8,600 nucleotides of DNA from an uncultured Oscillospiraceae bacterium (GTDB taxonomy: Bacteria; Bacillota; Clostridia; Oscillospirales; Ruminococcaceae): contig CAKSSH010000050.1 of the NCBI GenBank assembly GCA_934488695.1, forward strand, positions 1 to 8,600, read 5' to 3'. Shown here piece by piece: positions 1 to 5,895 of this stretch (the first letter of the stretch is position 1; each line of letters opens with the position of its first letter). Under the pieces are notes generated by a model. It was not told where the DNA came from. It did not search any database and was given only the letters and a program-made list of their open reading frames with translations. Made by a program: the position numbers and the translations under genes.

Positions 1-2
1 CC

Positions 3-18
3 GAGCGTTACGACGCTC
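3..18 (-). other. Short perfect hairpin at the window edge, identity unknown
   Basis: GAGCGT (3-8) and ACGCTC (13-18) form a perfect 6-bp stem with a 4-nt loop. On the minus strand it is preceded by GGAGG (positions 26-22). It lies downstream of the tRNA-Ser gene and runs off the window, so it could be the start of another stable RNA or of a gene leader. No start codon follows within the window, and I cannot identify it. Confidence 0.3.
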
Positions 19-40
19 TACCTCCGGTGACATAAATATG

Positions 41-79
41 AATCAGCCGGATTCCGGAATAACCGGGATCCGGCTGATT
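41..79 (-). terminator. Long inverted repeat downstream of tRNA-Ser, probable terminator or processing hairpin
   Basis: Positions 41-52 and 68-79 are perfectly complementary over 12 bp, and inner CCGG blocks can extend the stem. It starts 4 nt after the CCA end of the tRNA-Ser gene. On the minus strand the tail is only weakly T-rich (CATATTTATG), so termination may be incomplete, or the hairpin may mark 3' processing. Confidence 0.65.
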
Positions 80-82
80 GTT

Positions 83-171
83 TGGCGGAGAGGATGGGAT
101 TCGAACCCATGTGCGATTGCTCGCAAACTGATTTCGAGTCAGCCCCGTTATGACCACTTCGATACCTCTCC
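83..171 (-). tRNA. tRNA-Ser (anticodon CGA)
   Basis: The minus strand folds into a class II tRNA of 89 nt including an encoded CCA. The acceptor stem is GGAGAGG/CCTCTCC (171-165 with 93-87) with discriminator G at 86. The anticodon loop is CTCGAAA, giving CGA, which reads the serine codon UCG. The long variable arm that marks tRNA-Ser is present as TGCGA-GCAA-TCGCA. The T arm is ATGGG-TTCGAAT-CCCAT. It has its own sigma-A promoter at 299-271 and a long inverted repeat right after its 3' end, so it looks like a single-gene unit or the first gene of a stable-RNA unit that continues past position 1. Confidence 0.97.
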
Positions 172-270
172 GAATAGGGTGGCCGCAGCGTCGCCGGCAA
201 TATCGGCAATGAACCGTGCGACAACCGGCCGGACGGTGTTTTTGGTGCTGCACTTTTGGTCACAAATGGT

Positions 271-299
271 ATTATAGCAAAAAGCAGGACAAAGGTCAA
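271..299 (-). promoter_or_regulatory. Sigma-A promoter of tRNA-Ser
   Basis: On the minus strand a TTGACC -35 box (299-294) and a perfect TATAAT -10 box (276-271) are separated by exactly 17 nt. The start site should fall near 264, about 93 nt upstream of mature tRNA position 1, so the precursor has a 5' leader for RNase P to remove. No ORF with a ribosome binding site is seen in that leader. Confidence 0.85.
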
Positions 300-360
300 G
301 ACTTTTTCGCAGGCGGAAGAAAAAAATTCGGAGCGTAAAAATGCCGCCGTTATAGTTTCC

Positions 361-399
361 AAAAATCCTTTGTGCACCGAAAAAGGCGCACAAAGGATT
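361..399 (-). terminator. Rho-independent terminator of the five-gene lipid operon
   Basis: Arms 364-375 and 388-399 are perfectly complementary over 12 bp around a 12-nt loop. On the minus strand the 3' arm runs directly into a T5 tract (365-361). It lies about 90 nt after the stop codon of the PAP2 gene and before the tRNA promoter, so it separates the two units. The rest of 300-488 holds no convincing gene. Confidence 0.85.
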
Positions 400-488
400 G
401 CGCCTTATGCCGCATTTTATGTTATAGTGCAGTTAGTATGACAGGCGGCTTATACTGTAGGATAATTATACAATAGCAATGCTTGCGG

Positions 489-1184
489 CTATAAAGCCGG
501 CGGCGCCTTTCGGGCAGCACGTGCCGCTTTGATGCGGCGCACCAGCTTGGCCGGAAGATCCAGTGGATAGCACAGCAGATAACAAAGAAGTGAAAAAGGA
601 ATCGCCAAAAAAATATCTAATATGGAGTGCTGTTTGACAAAAACGGTAGAAATCGAAATGAGAATGGCGCTGCAAACCGTCAGCACACGTATCCGGGGCT
701 TGCGCAGGGACTTGCAGTGAAACACCGCATAACAGACATTCATGGCGCCGATTACATGCAGGCTGGGACAAACATTGGTGTTCGTGTCCGCCTTGTAAAC
801 AACGTTTGCAATAAAACGGGTTAGCAAATTGTCTCGCGGGAAAGCTTCCGGGCGCAGGTCCTGCCCGTTTGGGAACAGGGCGTAAAGGAGAAGCGTGGTA
901 TAAAAACTAACGGCAAACAGGGTCATAAATTTCTTGTAACCGTCACGATCTCGACAGAAAAGATAAAGGCCGCAGGCACACAAAAACGGCAGCCAAAGAA
1001 TATACGGGATGATAAAGCCCTCTAAAAACGGGATCTTGTCATCCAACGGAAGATAGCTAACTCGATAATTGCTCTGTATCAAGGACTCTTCCAGCCAAAA
1101 ACCGATGTAATAAATCGGAATCAGCAGCAGATACGGAAACCGATCATCCTTGCGGACAAAATTCCAAAGAGCGGAACGCTTCAT
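489..1184 (-). CDS. PAP2-superfamily membrane phosphatase/phosphotransferase, Aur1-like
   Basis: A 231-residue integral membrane protein with about six hydrophobic segments (near 18-36, 56-77, 86-104, 141-156, 167-183, 191-208). PAP2 core motifs are visible: PSLH at 140-143, and a second motif with His186 and Asp190 spaced H-x3-D, preceded by STV at 179-181. The first PAP2 motif is reduced to LRP at 110-112 without the usual lysine. This layout resembles the Aur1/inositol-phosphotransferase branch more than classical lipid phosphatases. The expected role is hydrolysis or transfer of a phospho-headgroup on a membrane lipid; the substrate is unknown. I chose ATG 1184 rather than an upstream in-frame ATG at 1205 because GGAGGT (1196-1191) sits 6 nt before it. 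That Shine-Dalgarno site contains the stop codon of the upstream glycosyltransferase gene, and the gap between the two is 4 nt, so coupling is likely. It is the last gene of the run. Confidence 0.88.
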   Translation of the reverse strand: MKRSALWNFVRKDDRFPYLLLIPIYYIGFWLEESLIQSNYRVSYLPLDDKIPFLEGFIIPYILWLPFLCACGLYLFCRDRDGYKKFMTLFAVSFYTTLLLYALFPNGQDLRPEAFPRDNLLTRFIANVVYKADTNTNVCPSLHVIGAMNVCYAVFHCKSLRKPRIRVLTVCSAILISISTVFVKQHSILDIFLAIPFSLLCYLLCYPLDLPAKLVRRIKAARAARKAPPAL

Positions 1185-1188
1185 GAAA

Positions 1189-2292
1189 TTACCTCCGTTT
1201 TTCAAGATGATGACGGATGTATTCGCAAATAACGTCAGCCGGATCCGCCGGCAGCGCCTGCCGACATTCGGCGATTTTTGCCCGGGCGCTTTCCGGGTTT
1301 TTCAGAACCTGATCAACCAGCTGCAACGCCTCTTCGTCGGAAAAGGAAGCGGCGGCAAAGCCGTGCCGAGTCATGAACTCAATGTTTTTGGTTTCACATC
1401 CGGGGACGGCGTTCATGTAAATGAGCGGAAGCTGCTTCATCACGGCTTCGGTCGTGCTTAGGCCGCCCGCTTTGCTGAGGTACAGGTCGGCCGCATCCAT
1501 ATAAAGCGACATGCGCCGAGTGTACCCCAACGGCAGAATATTGCTGTGCTCCAGCCGCAGCATTTTGGACAGCATTCGCTGATTACTGCCGCAGCAGACA
1601 ACAATGAACGCGGCATCTCCAAGCTTTTCGGATAACCGGATGGCCAGGTCCTCAATAGAGCCGGCGCCCATGGAGCCGCAACCGATCAGCACAATTTCTC
1701 GATCCTGCGGCAAGCCCAACACCCGACGCGCTTCAGTTTTCGGAACGCGATTTAAAAAAACACGTGACACCGGGATCCCGCAGGGCACCACGGTATCCTG
1801 CGTAATGCCGGCACGGAAAAACTCGTCATTTAACAGCGGGTGCGGCGTAAAATAGGTGTCGGCTTCAGACTGAAGCGCACCGGGGCAGCAGGTGTAATCG
1901 GTTGAGACAAATGAGGTGTAAATCTGCATTCCGGTTTCTTTTTTCATTTCGTTGACCAGAATGGCCGCAAAAACATGAACGCAAATAATCGCGTCATAAG
2001 GATTTTGCAAAAGAAAGTCGTGAATTTTTCCGATACCGTGGGATAACTGCTTGCAAATAAAGGTCGGCGGGTGTTTTTCCTCATACCGATATCCCAGCCC
2101 GAACAAACGAGGCAGATTGCGGTAGACAAAGACATGCCCGTTGCAGATGATTTTATCTTTGGTGGGAGACAGGAAAAGCAGCGCGTTATGAATGTCACAG
2201 ACGTCCCCGTGTCGCTCCAGCGCCTCCTTTAGCGCGTGGGCGGCCGAATTATGCCCTTGCCCGGTATTGCAGGATAAAATTAGGATACGCAT
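1189..2292 (-). CDS. MGDG synthase/UgtP-like diacylglycerol glycosyltransferase (GT28 fold)
   Basis: A 367-residue protein with the two-domain GT-B layout of monogalactosyldiacylglycerol synthases and Bacillus UgtP. The N-terminal lipid-acceptor domain begins with a hydrophobic strand followed by GQGH (11-14). A PCGIPV segment (170-175) marks the end of that domain. The C-terminal nucleotide-sugar domain carries a GCGSMG glycine loop (204-209) and the diagnostic SKAGGLSTTEA block (273-283) followed by PGCETKN (297-303). These enzymes move glucose or galactose from a UDP-sugar to diacylglycerol at the inner membrane face, making glycolipids and lipoteichoic-acid anchors. No transmembrane segment is seen, as is normal for this peripheral family. 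Its ATG lies inside the end of the preceding CrtO-like gene (13-nt overlap), with AAGGAG upstream. Sugar, processivity and exact acceptor cannot be read from the sequence. Confidence 0.93.
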   Translation of the reverse strand: MRILILSCNTGQGHNSAAHALKEALERHGDVCDIHNALLFLSPTKDKIICNGHVFVYRNLPRLFGLGYRYEEKHPPTFICKQLSHGIGKIHDFLLQNPYDAIICVHVFAAILVNEMKKETGMQIYTSFVSTDYTCCPGALQSEADTYFTPHPLLNDEFFRAGITQDTVVPCGIPVSRVFLNRVPKTEARRVLGLPQDREIVLIGCGSMGAGSIEDLAIRLSEKLGDAAFIVVCCGSNQRMLSKMLRLEHSNILPLGYTRRMSLYMDAADLYLSKAGGLSTTEAVMKQLPLIYMNAVPGCETKNIEFMTRHGFAAASFSDEEALQLVDQVLKNPESARAKIAECRQALPADPADVICEYIRHHLEKRR

Positions 2293-2762
2293 TGTTGCTT
2301 CTTCTCCTTTTCGGCCATTTTATCGGCTAACTTTAAAAGCTTCGGGCGATTATAACGCTGAATGATTATGTAGGGCAGATTTAATAAAAGCGTCAGTAGG
2401 GTTACAATAATGCCGTCTGTATTTTTATAGAAAAAATAAATACCAAGAAATAAAATGCCAAGCACACGATGAACAGTTTCGGCCACACAGGTTTCACGCA
2501 CCAAGTCATACAATTGCTGTGAGGTCGGCCGACCGGAAAGTCGCTTTGGAACCATGTCCCGCATAATGCGACTCATGTCCGGCAAATGATCTTTCCATTG
2601 ATGGACGCGTAAAAAATGATACAGCCTGCCGCTTTTTTCACACCAAAACGGTCGAAAAGGGAAGGCGCGGAAACGAAACCAGCGCCGTGGCAGCGCCTCT
2701 CCGATATAATGGGCCAAAATTCCAAGAGCGCCTATGTACAAAACGGTCAGCAGCAGTGGCAT
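2280..2762 (-). CDS. CrtO-like glycolipid acyltransferase (glycosyl-4,4'-diaponeurosporenoate acyltransferase family)
   Basis: A 160-residue membrane protein of the family named after staphylococcal CrtO, which adds a fatty acid to the glucose of a carotenoid during staphyloxanthin synthesis. Family hallmarks are W56-K-D-x-L-P61, the ETCVAETVH segment (90-98, with E95 and H98 as candidate active residues), and the C-terminal NLPYIIIQRYNRPKL block (128-142). Hydrophobic stretches lie near 2-20, 99-112 and 117-134. The tail is lysine-rich. No carotenoid genes are in the window. The next gene is a lipid glycosyltransferase whose start overlaps this one by 13 nt, so acylation of a glycolipid sugar is a reasonable inference, not a demonstrated function. 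The upstream membrane-protein gene stops at 2766, 3 nt before this ATG, and the ribosome site here is only weak (AAGGGG, about 11 nt away), consistent with translational coupling. Confidence 0.85.
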   Translation of the reverse strand: MPLLLTVLYIGALGILAHYIGEALPRRWFRFRAFPFRPFWCEKSGRLYHFLRVHQWKDHLPDMSRIMRDMVPKRLSGRPTSQQLYDLVRETCVAETVHRVLGILFLGIYFFYKNTDGIIVTLLTLLLNLPYIIIQRYNRPKLLKLADKMAEKEKKQQCVS

Positions 2763-2765
2763 AGC

Positions 2766-3458
2766 CTATGTATCCCCTTTCGCGCTTTTCTTCCGTCGAC
2801 GTTCAAGCTGTAATTGAAAAAAACCGAGAATCGAAGCTGCCAGTGCGCCGATGGTGTCCATGACAATGTCCTTCATGGTGTCCGACAGAGCAGCATGTCC
2901 GACGAGCTGGGTTCCGTCAGCCAGCCGATATTTTTGCATGTTCAGGCCGAGCAGACCGTCAAAGCTGTACTCGTAGATTTCCCAAAGGGCGCCGATAGAC
3001 AGCGCAAAGCAAAAAGCGAACACCGAGACGAACAGGGGCGACAGAGACATATGCGTGTGCTCATTGCGGTTGAGGATATCCACCACCATGAAGCCGAAGC
3101 TGCCCGACATTAGGCTGCTGAAGGTATGCAAGATTACGTCCCAGCCCGGGACAAGATAGTAAAAATCCCGAATTTCTCCCAAAAAAATGGCGCAGTAGAG
3201 AAAAATCAGGTACATATAATAAAGATTGCTGGGAACGACAAAACGAAAACGTCGCTCCAAAAAGGTCGGAAAATGAATCACAATAACGCCTAAGATGCAC
3301 TCCAGCAGCATTAAAAGATAGTCGGAAATGGGGCGCGGCAGCGTTAGATCATCGTTGATGGAATAAACAGTGATTTTGACGACCAGAAAAACAATCGGAA
3401 CAATGAAGCTTAAAAGCACTGAAAAATATAGAATTTTAGCAAGCTTTTTTTTAGACAC
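2766..3458 (-). CDS. Polytopic membrane protein, DUF2238/YjdF-like
   Basis: A 230-residue protein with about six membrane segments (near 9-30, 46-62, 79-96, 107-127, 141-158, 199-216) and a basic C-terminal tail. Recognisable conserved blocks are W106-D-V-I-L-H111 in a membrane segment, LWEIYEYSFD (158-167), and DTMKDIVMDTIGAL (193-206). Aspartate, histidine and glutamate placed within membrane regions recall the uncharacterised YjdF/DUF2238 family; that assignment comes from motif memory and is moderately sure. No biochemical function is known to me. I chose GTG 3458 because GGAGG (3470-3466) sits 7 nt upstream. The in-frame ATG at 3485 has no such site and would overlap the regulator gene. 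The gap to the upstream regulator gene is 17 nt and to the downstream CrtO-like gene 3 nt, so it belongs to the lipid operon. Confidence 0.8.
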   Translation of the reverse strand: MSKKKLAKILYFSVLLSFIVPIVFLVVKITVYSINDDLTLPRPISDYLLMLLECILGVIVIHFPTFLERRFRFVVPSNLYYMYLIFLYCAIFLGEIRDFYYLVPGWDVILHTFSSLMSGSFGFMVVDILNRNEHTHMSLSPLFVSVFAFCFALSIGALWEIYEYSFDGLLGLNMQKYRLADGTQLVGHAALSDTMKDIVMDTIGALAASILGFFQLQLERRRKKSAKGDT

Positions 3459-3475
3459 AACGGCACCTCCCGGAA

Positions 3476-3673
3476 TCAAACACACCGGACCTCGACGATA
3501 TCCCCGATGTCACAATGTAAAAATCGGCAAATCTCAATTAAGGAAGCGAAAGAAACCACCTTGTTGTGATTGAGTTTACAAACCGTTGCGGGGCTGAGCA
3601 GCTTGCGCAGGTCGTTCTTTTTAAAGCCGCGTTCCAAAAGAAGCCCCCAGAGCTTTTTATAACTGACACTCAT
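3476..3673 (-). CDS. Small XRE/Cro-C1-type helix-turn-helix regulator
   Basis: A 65-residue single-domain DNA-binding protein. It follows the pattern of short Cro/C1-type regulators common in Firmicutes: SYKKLWGLLLERGFKK, then DLRKLLSPATVCKL (HTH helices roughly 21-34), then a helix SLIEICRFL and the ending HCDIGDIVE. No ligand-binding or dimerisation domain follows. ATG 3673 is supported by AAGGA (3686-3682) 8 nt upstream. It is the first gene of the run ending at 489, with 17 nt to the membrane-protein gene, so control of this operon is an inference from position. I see no clear -35/-10 pair between it and the terminator at 3729-3751. Transcription may therefore come partly from read-through of the upstream acyltransferase-like gene. 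Confidence 0.88.
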   Translation of the reverse strand: MSVSYKKLWGLLLERGFKKNDLRKLLSPATVCKLNHNKVVSFASLIEICRFLHCDIGDIVEVRCV

Positions 3674-3728
3674 TGCTTTGTCCTTTCATATAGGTAAAAT
3701 GTTCAGAAAAGCGACCGTTTTTTCTTTG

Positions 3729-3751
3729 AAAAAAAGTCCGACAGGGCGGAC
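3729..3751 (-). terminator. Short hairpin plus T7 tract after the E2-like gene
   Basis: CGGAC (3747-3751) and GTCCG (3736-3740) pair over 5 bp, and on the minus strand T7 follows at once (3735-3729). It starts 8 nt after the stop codon at 3759. The stem is short, so read-through into the regulator and lipid genes is possible. Confidence 0.65.
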
Positions 3752-3758
3752 GCGGGAT

Positions 3759-4592
3759 TTAAAAATCGGTAACGATCTTTTCCGGGGGCTGCTCCATCAG
3801 CCGAGGGTTTGAAAGCAATCGCTGCATTTCGTGGAAGCATTTGGCATAGTACCCGCCCGAGGCAATACGCTCGTCACAAACAATGCCCAGCGGCATATTT
3901 TTTTGCAGCCGAAGCTCTCCTTTTTGGCTGACCGGACGCATTTCGCTGTTGCCGATGGTGATGATCTGCCCGACGGTACCGAAATCGTAAATATGATGGA
4001 AAATATGATTAGTCCGAATACTGGCTAAGTTGGAAATAACCATGGAGGTGTGGAACGGTGAGGCTGCCAGAACGGCGCGCGGCAGCAGACCGTGTTTGTC
4101 CGCCCATTTAAAAATCCGAACTGCAGGCCCGAGCAGGAAAGAAAACTTTGTCAGCTTATGCATGATGGCATCGGTCTTGTTGCTGTCCTCTTGGCGGTTG
4201 GCCTCAATGTACGCGTTGATTTTTTCGTTAACGTCAAAAACCGTGTCGTTCAGGGAAAAGCTCAGCTTGCCCATACTGCTCTCGGCGTCGACCGAGCGTT
4301 GCACCACCATGGCGACAATCAGGTCGTTGCGGGAATATATTTTTTTGTTCACAACAAATCGGTTGAGCGCCGGATATTGAGAAACTGTCCGTACATACGC
4401 CGCAATAATTAAGGACAGATGGCTCATGGAAATTCCTTCGGCTCGTTTTTCGAGAATATAGTCGTGCATGGGAGCATAAGGGATATAAACGGTAACACTG
4501 TTACATGCGTCGCTTCTTTTTTCCATGATATAAGGGATGATGGTGTACATCATATCGGCGCCCTTAAAACGTTTTCCGTCTTTTCTTGACAT
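3759..4592 (-). CDS. E2/CAT-fold acyltransferase-like protein lacking lipoyl domain and catalytic His/Asp
   Basis: A 277-residue protein matching the catalytic domain of 2-oxoacid dehydrogenase E2 subunits and chloramphenicol acetyltransferase. Recognisable parts are an early strand SVTVYIPYAPMHDYI (about 32-46), SHLSLIIAAYVRTV (about 57-70), the FHTSMVISNLASI segment (about 180-192), and YDFGTVGQIITIG (about 202-214). There is no lipoyl or E1/E3-binding domain. Where E2 and CAT carry HRxxDG, this protein reads ERIASG (about 242-247), so both the catalytic histidine and the aspartate are replaced. It may be a non-catalytic relative or use different chemistry; no E1 or E3 genes are nearby. ATG 4592 is chosen because GAGGGTG lies upstream of it and because the in-frame ATG at 4631 falls inside the promoter -10 box, upstream of the expected start site. 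It is a single gene ending at a short terminator. Confidence 0.82.
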   Translation of the reverse strand: MSRKDGKRFKGADMMYTIIPYIMEKRSDACNSVTVYIPYAPMHDYILEKRAEGISMSHLSLIIAAYVRTVSQYPALNRFVVNKKIYSRNDLIVAMVVQRSVDAESSMGKLSFSLNDTVFDVNEKINAYIEANRQEDSNKTDAIMHKLTKFSFLLGPAVRIFKWADKHGLLPRAVLAASPFHTSMVISNLASIRTNHIFHHIYDFGTVGQIITIGNSEMRPVSQKGELRLQKNMPLGIVCDERIASGGYYAKCFHEMQRLLSNPRLMEQPPEKIVTDF

Positions 4593-4629
4593 TGAAAAAA
4601 CACCCTCTTTTTTATCAGGAATATAAATC

Positions 4630-4658
4630 ATTATACACGACTTTTCCGAAAATTACAA
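4630..4658 (-). promoter_or_regulatory. Sigma-A promoter of the E2-like gene
   Basis: On the minus strand TTGTAA (4658-4653) and a perfect TATAAT (4635-4630) are 17 nt apart. The start site would lie near 4623, giving a leader of about 30 nt before ATG 4592. This rules out the longer ORF start at 4631, which overlaps the -10 box. Confidence 0.8.
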
Positions 4659-4717
4659 GAACTACTTTTGTTTGATAAAATTAACGAAAAAAAGATTTTT
4701 AAATTTCGGAAAAAGGA

Positions 4718-4746
4718 TTGACAAATACGGTGGGATAGGGTATGCT
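4718..4746 (+). promoter_or_regulatory. Sigma-A promoter of the TIM-barrel-like gene
   Basis: A perfect TTGACA (4718-4723) is followed after 17 nt by TATGCT (4741-4746). Transcription would start near 4753, leaving a 5' leader of about 150 nt before ATG 4906. The promoter is divergent from the one at 4658-4630, with about 60 nt between the two -35 boxes. Confidence 0.8.
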
Positions 4747-4795
4747 TTGGAAAAAGGAAAAAAGGGTCTCCTCGGACAAGGCGCTTTTCACCAAA

Positions 4796-4888
4796 ATGTA
4801 TGTGTTCTCGGCGCTGATTATTCAACGGTTCGGGGCTGTGGCTTGTGTTCCGGCGGATGCAGGTATCCGCTTTATTAAAATGTCTTAA
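4796..4888 (+). CDS. Possible 30-codon upstream ORF in the leader of the 4906 gene
   Basis: ATG 4796 opens a 30-codon frame closing with TAA at 4886-4888, 17 nt before the ATG of the main gene and just ahead of its Shine-Dalgarno site. The predicted peptide is mildly hydrophobic at its start (MYVFSALII) and matches nothing I know. Only a weak AAGG lies about 15 nt upstream of its ATG. It may be a leader peptide or chance; the frame is listed because it lies wholly inside a leader of unusual length. Confidence 0.2.
   Translation: MYVFSALIIQRFGAVACVPADAGIRFIKMS
4853..4870 (+). other. Leader hairpin before the 4906 gene
   Basis: GCGGAT (4853-4858) and ATCCGC (4865-4870) form a perfect 6-bp stem with a 6-nt loop, followed by TTTATTAAAA. 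It sits 25 nt before the Shine-Dalgarno site of the next gene. It could be a weak attenuator or an mRNA-stabilising hairpin, but no known riboswitch is recognised. Confidence 0.4.
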
Positions 4889-4905
4889 CAGGACGGAGGG
4901 GTACA

Positions 4906-5853
4906 ATGTTTTATGATTCTAAAGACAAATGCGGCATGATGATTTATCATCTGAGCACGGGTCGTATCGGGCCGAGTGAGATGCGCCGAGTGGTCAATAA
5001 GGGGTATTGCAACGGCTACATCACCGGTCTTGGCGAGATTGGGCAGGCAGTCCAACAATGCCGGCTGGCGCAGGAAACCGGCGACAACGTTTGGCTGTAC
5101 GCGGGTGCTTTTAACAGCAAAAAACAAACGCTGTCAGAGTATATGCAGGGGTACGAAAAGGGTGTTGCCCGCCTAAAAGAAGAAGGCTTGTGGGATACCG
5201 TTGTCGGCTTCCATTGGGATGAGCCGCTTTTGCACAATCCGTCGAATCAGGACTTTTTAGACATGACCCGCGCCTTGAGCGAGACTTTCGGCAAGCGTAT
5301 TTATCCGGTTTTTTCAACCTATGAGGTGACCGGACATAAGGGAAATGCCAGCGACCCCAATGGGTATGTTCAGTTTGAGCGCTTTGCGAGTCGTTATATC
5401 ACGGATATCGGCTTTGACAGCTACGGTTATGACGTTCGCCCGGAAAAGCAGAGCACCATGCAGGGGCAGTTTAGGAAGCTGCAGGAAAAGATGCCCGAAA
5501 TCATCAGCGGCGAAACGTATTACAGAAGCTACACCGAGCGCCTGAAAGCGTTGATGGAGGGCGAGCCGAACATCTGGTTTTACCCCTGCGCGTATTATGT
5601 TTACACCTGGGGCGGGTACTTTACTGATGAGGAGTACTGCCTGGCTCAGTTGGATTTCTTCCTCAAGCTATTAAAGGAGCAAAAGCATCCCGGCGGGCTG
5701 CATTTGTACACCTGGAAGACCTGGAGCTACAAGGAGCCGGGGCTGGATGTTCTGATAGATCGGGACAATCCGGAGCGTTGGGCGCGGTACGAAAAGCGGA
5801 TCCAAGAGGTCTGCAAAGAGGTGCGCGCTATTTCATTGAATCCGGCACAATAA
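4906..5853 (+). CDS. Conserved-looking hypothetical protein, probable glycoside-hydrolase-like TIM barrel
   Basis: A 315-residue protein without signal peptide or membrane segment, so probably cytoplasmic. I do not recognise the family. Beta-strand and helix units alternate as in a TIM barrel: NVWLYAGAF (61-69), TVVGFHWDEPLL (98-109), RIYPVFSTYE (131-140), DIGFDSYGYD (167-176), NIWFYPCAYYVY (222-233), GLHLYTWKTW (264-273). The end-of-strand acids D105/E106 and D171, together with many tryptophans and tyrosines, are typical of carbohydrate-active barrels, so a glycoside hydrolase or a related sugar-binding role is inferred. The start is supported by GGAGGG (4895-4900) with 5 nt spacing. It has its own promoter and a strong terminator, hence is monocistronic. 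Codon use and GC do not stand out from the neighbours. A non-enzymatic barrel remains possible. Confidence 0.85.
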   Translation: MFYDSKDKCGMMIYHLSTGRIGPSEMRRVVNKGYCNGYITGLGEIGQAVQQCRLAQETGDNVWLYAGAFNSKKQTLSEYMQGYEKGVARLKEEGLWDTVVGFHWDEPLLHNPSNQDFLDMTRALSETFGKRIYPVFSTYEVTGHKGNASDPNGYVQFERFASRYITDIGFDSYGYDVRPEKQSTMQGQFRKLQEKMPEIISGETYYRSYTERLKALMEGEPNIWFYPCAYYVYTWGGYFTDEEYCLAQLDFFLKLLKEQKHPGGLHLYTWKTWSYKEPGLDVLIDRDNPERWARYEKRIQEVCKEVRAISLNPAQ

Positions 5854-5895
5854 AAAGAAAAAGAGCGCGAATGCCCGCGCTCTTTTTTCTTTTTT
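5852..5895 (+). terminator. Strong rho-independent terminator of the 4906 gene
   Basis: AAGAGCGCG (5861-5869) pairs with CGCGCTCTT (5876-5884) across a 6-nt loop. A-rich sequence before it and T-rich sequence after it lengthen the stem and give T tracts on both strands, so it may act bidirectionally. It begins at the stop codon of the gene. Confidence 0.9.

Noticed and set aside
8..253. Minus-strand ORF across the tRNA-Ser gene
   Set aside because: It reads through tRNA sequence and the following hairpin; a shadow of RNA structure.
3687..3692. TATATG as a -10 box for the regulator gene
   Set aside because: No acceptable -35 lies 16-18 nt upstream, and the start site would fall after the Shine-Dalgarno site.
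4672..4878. Plus-strand 68-codon ORF in the divergent region
   Set aside because: Its ATG lies upstream of the promoter at 4718-4746, so it would not be on the transcript; no ribosome site.
4631..4906. Minus-strand 91-codon ORF between the divergent promoters
   Set aside because: It covers both promoters and the leader, has no ribosome site and no recognisable protein features.
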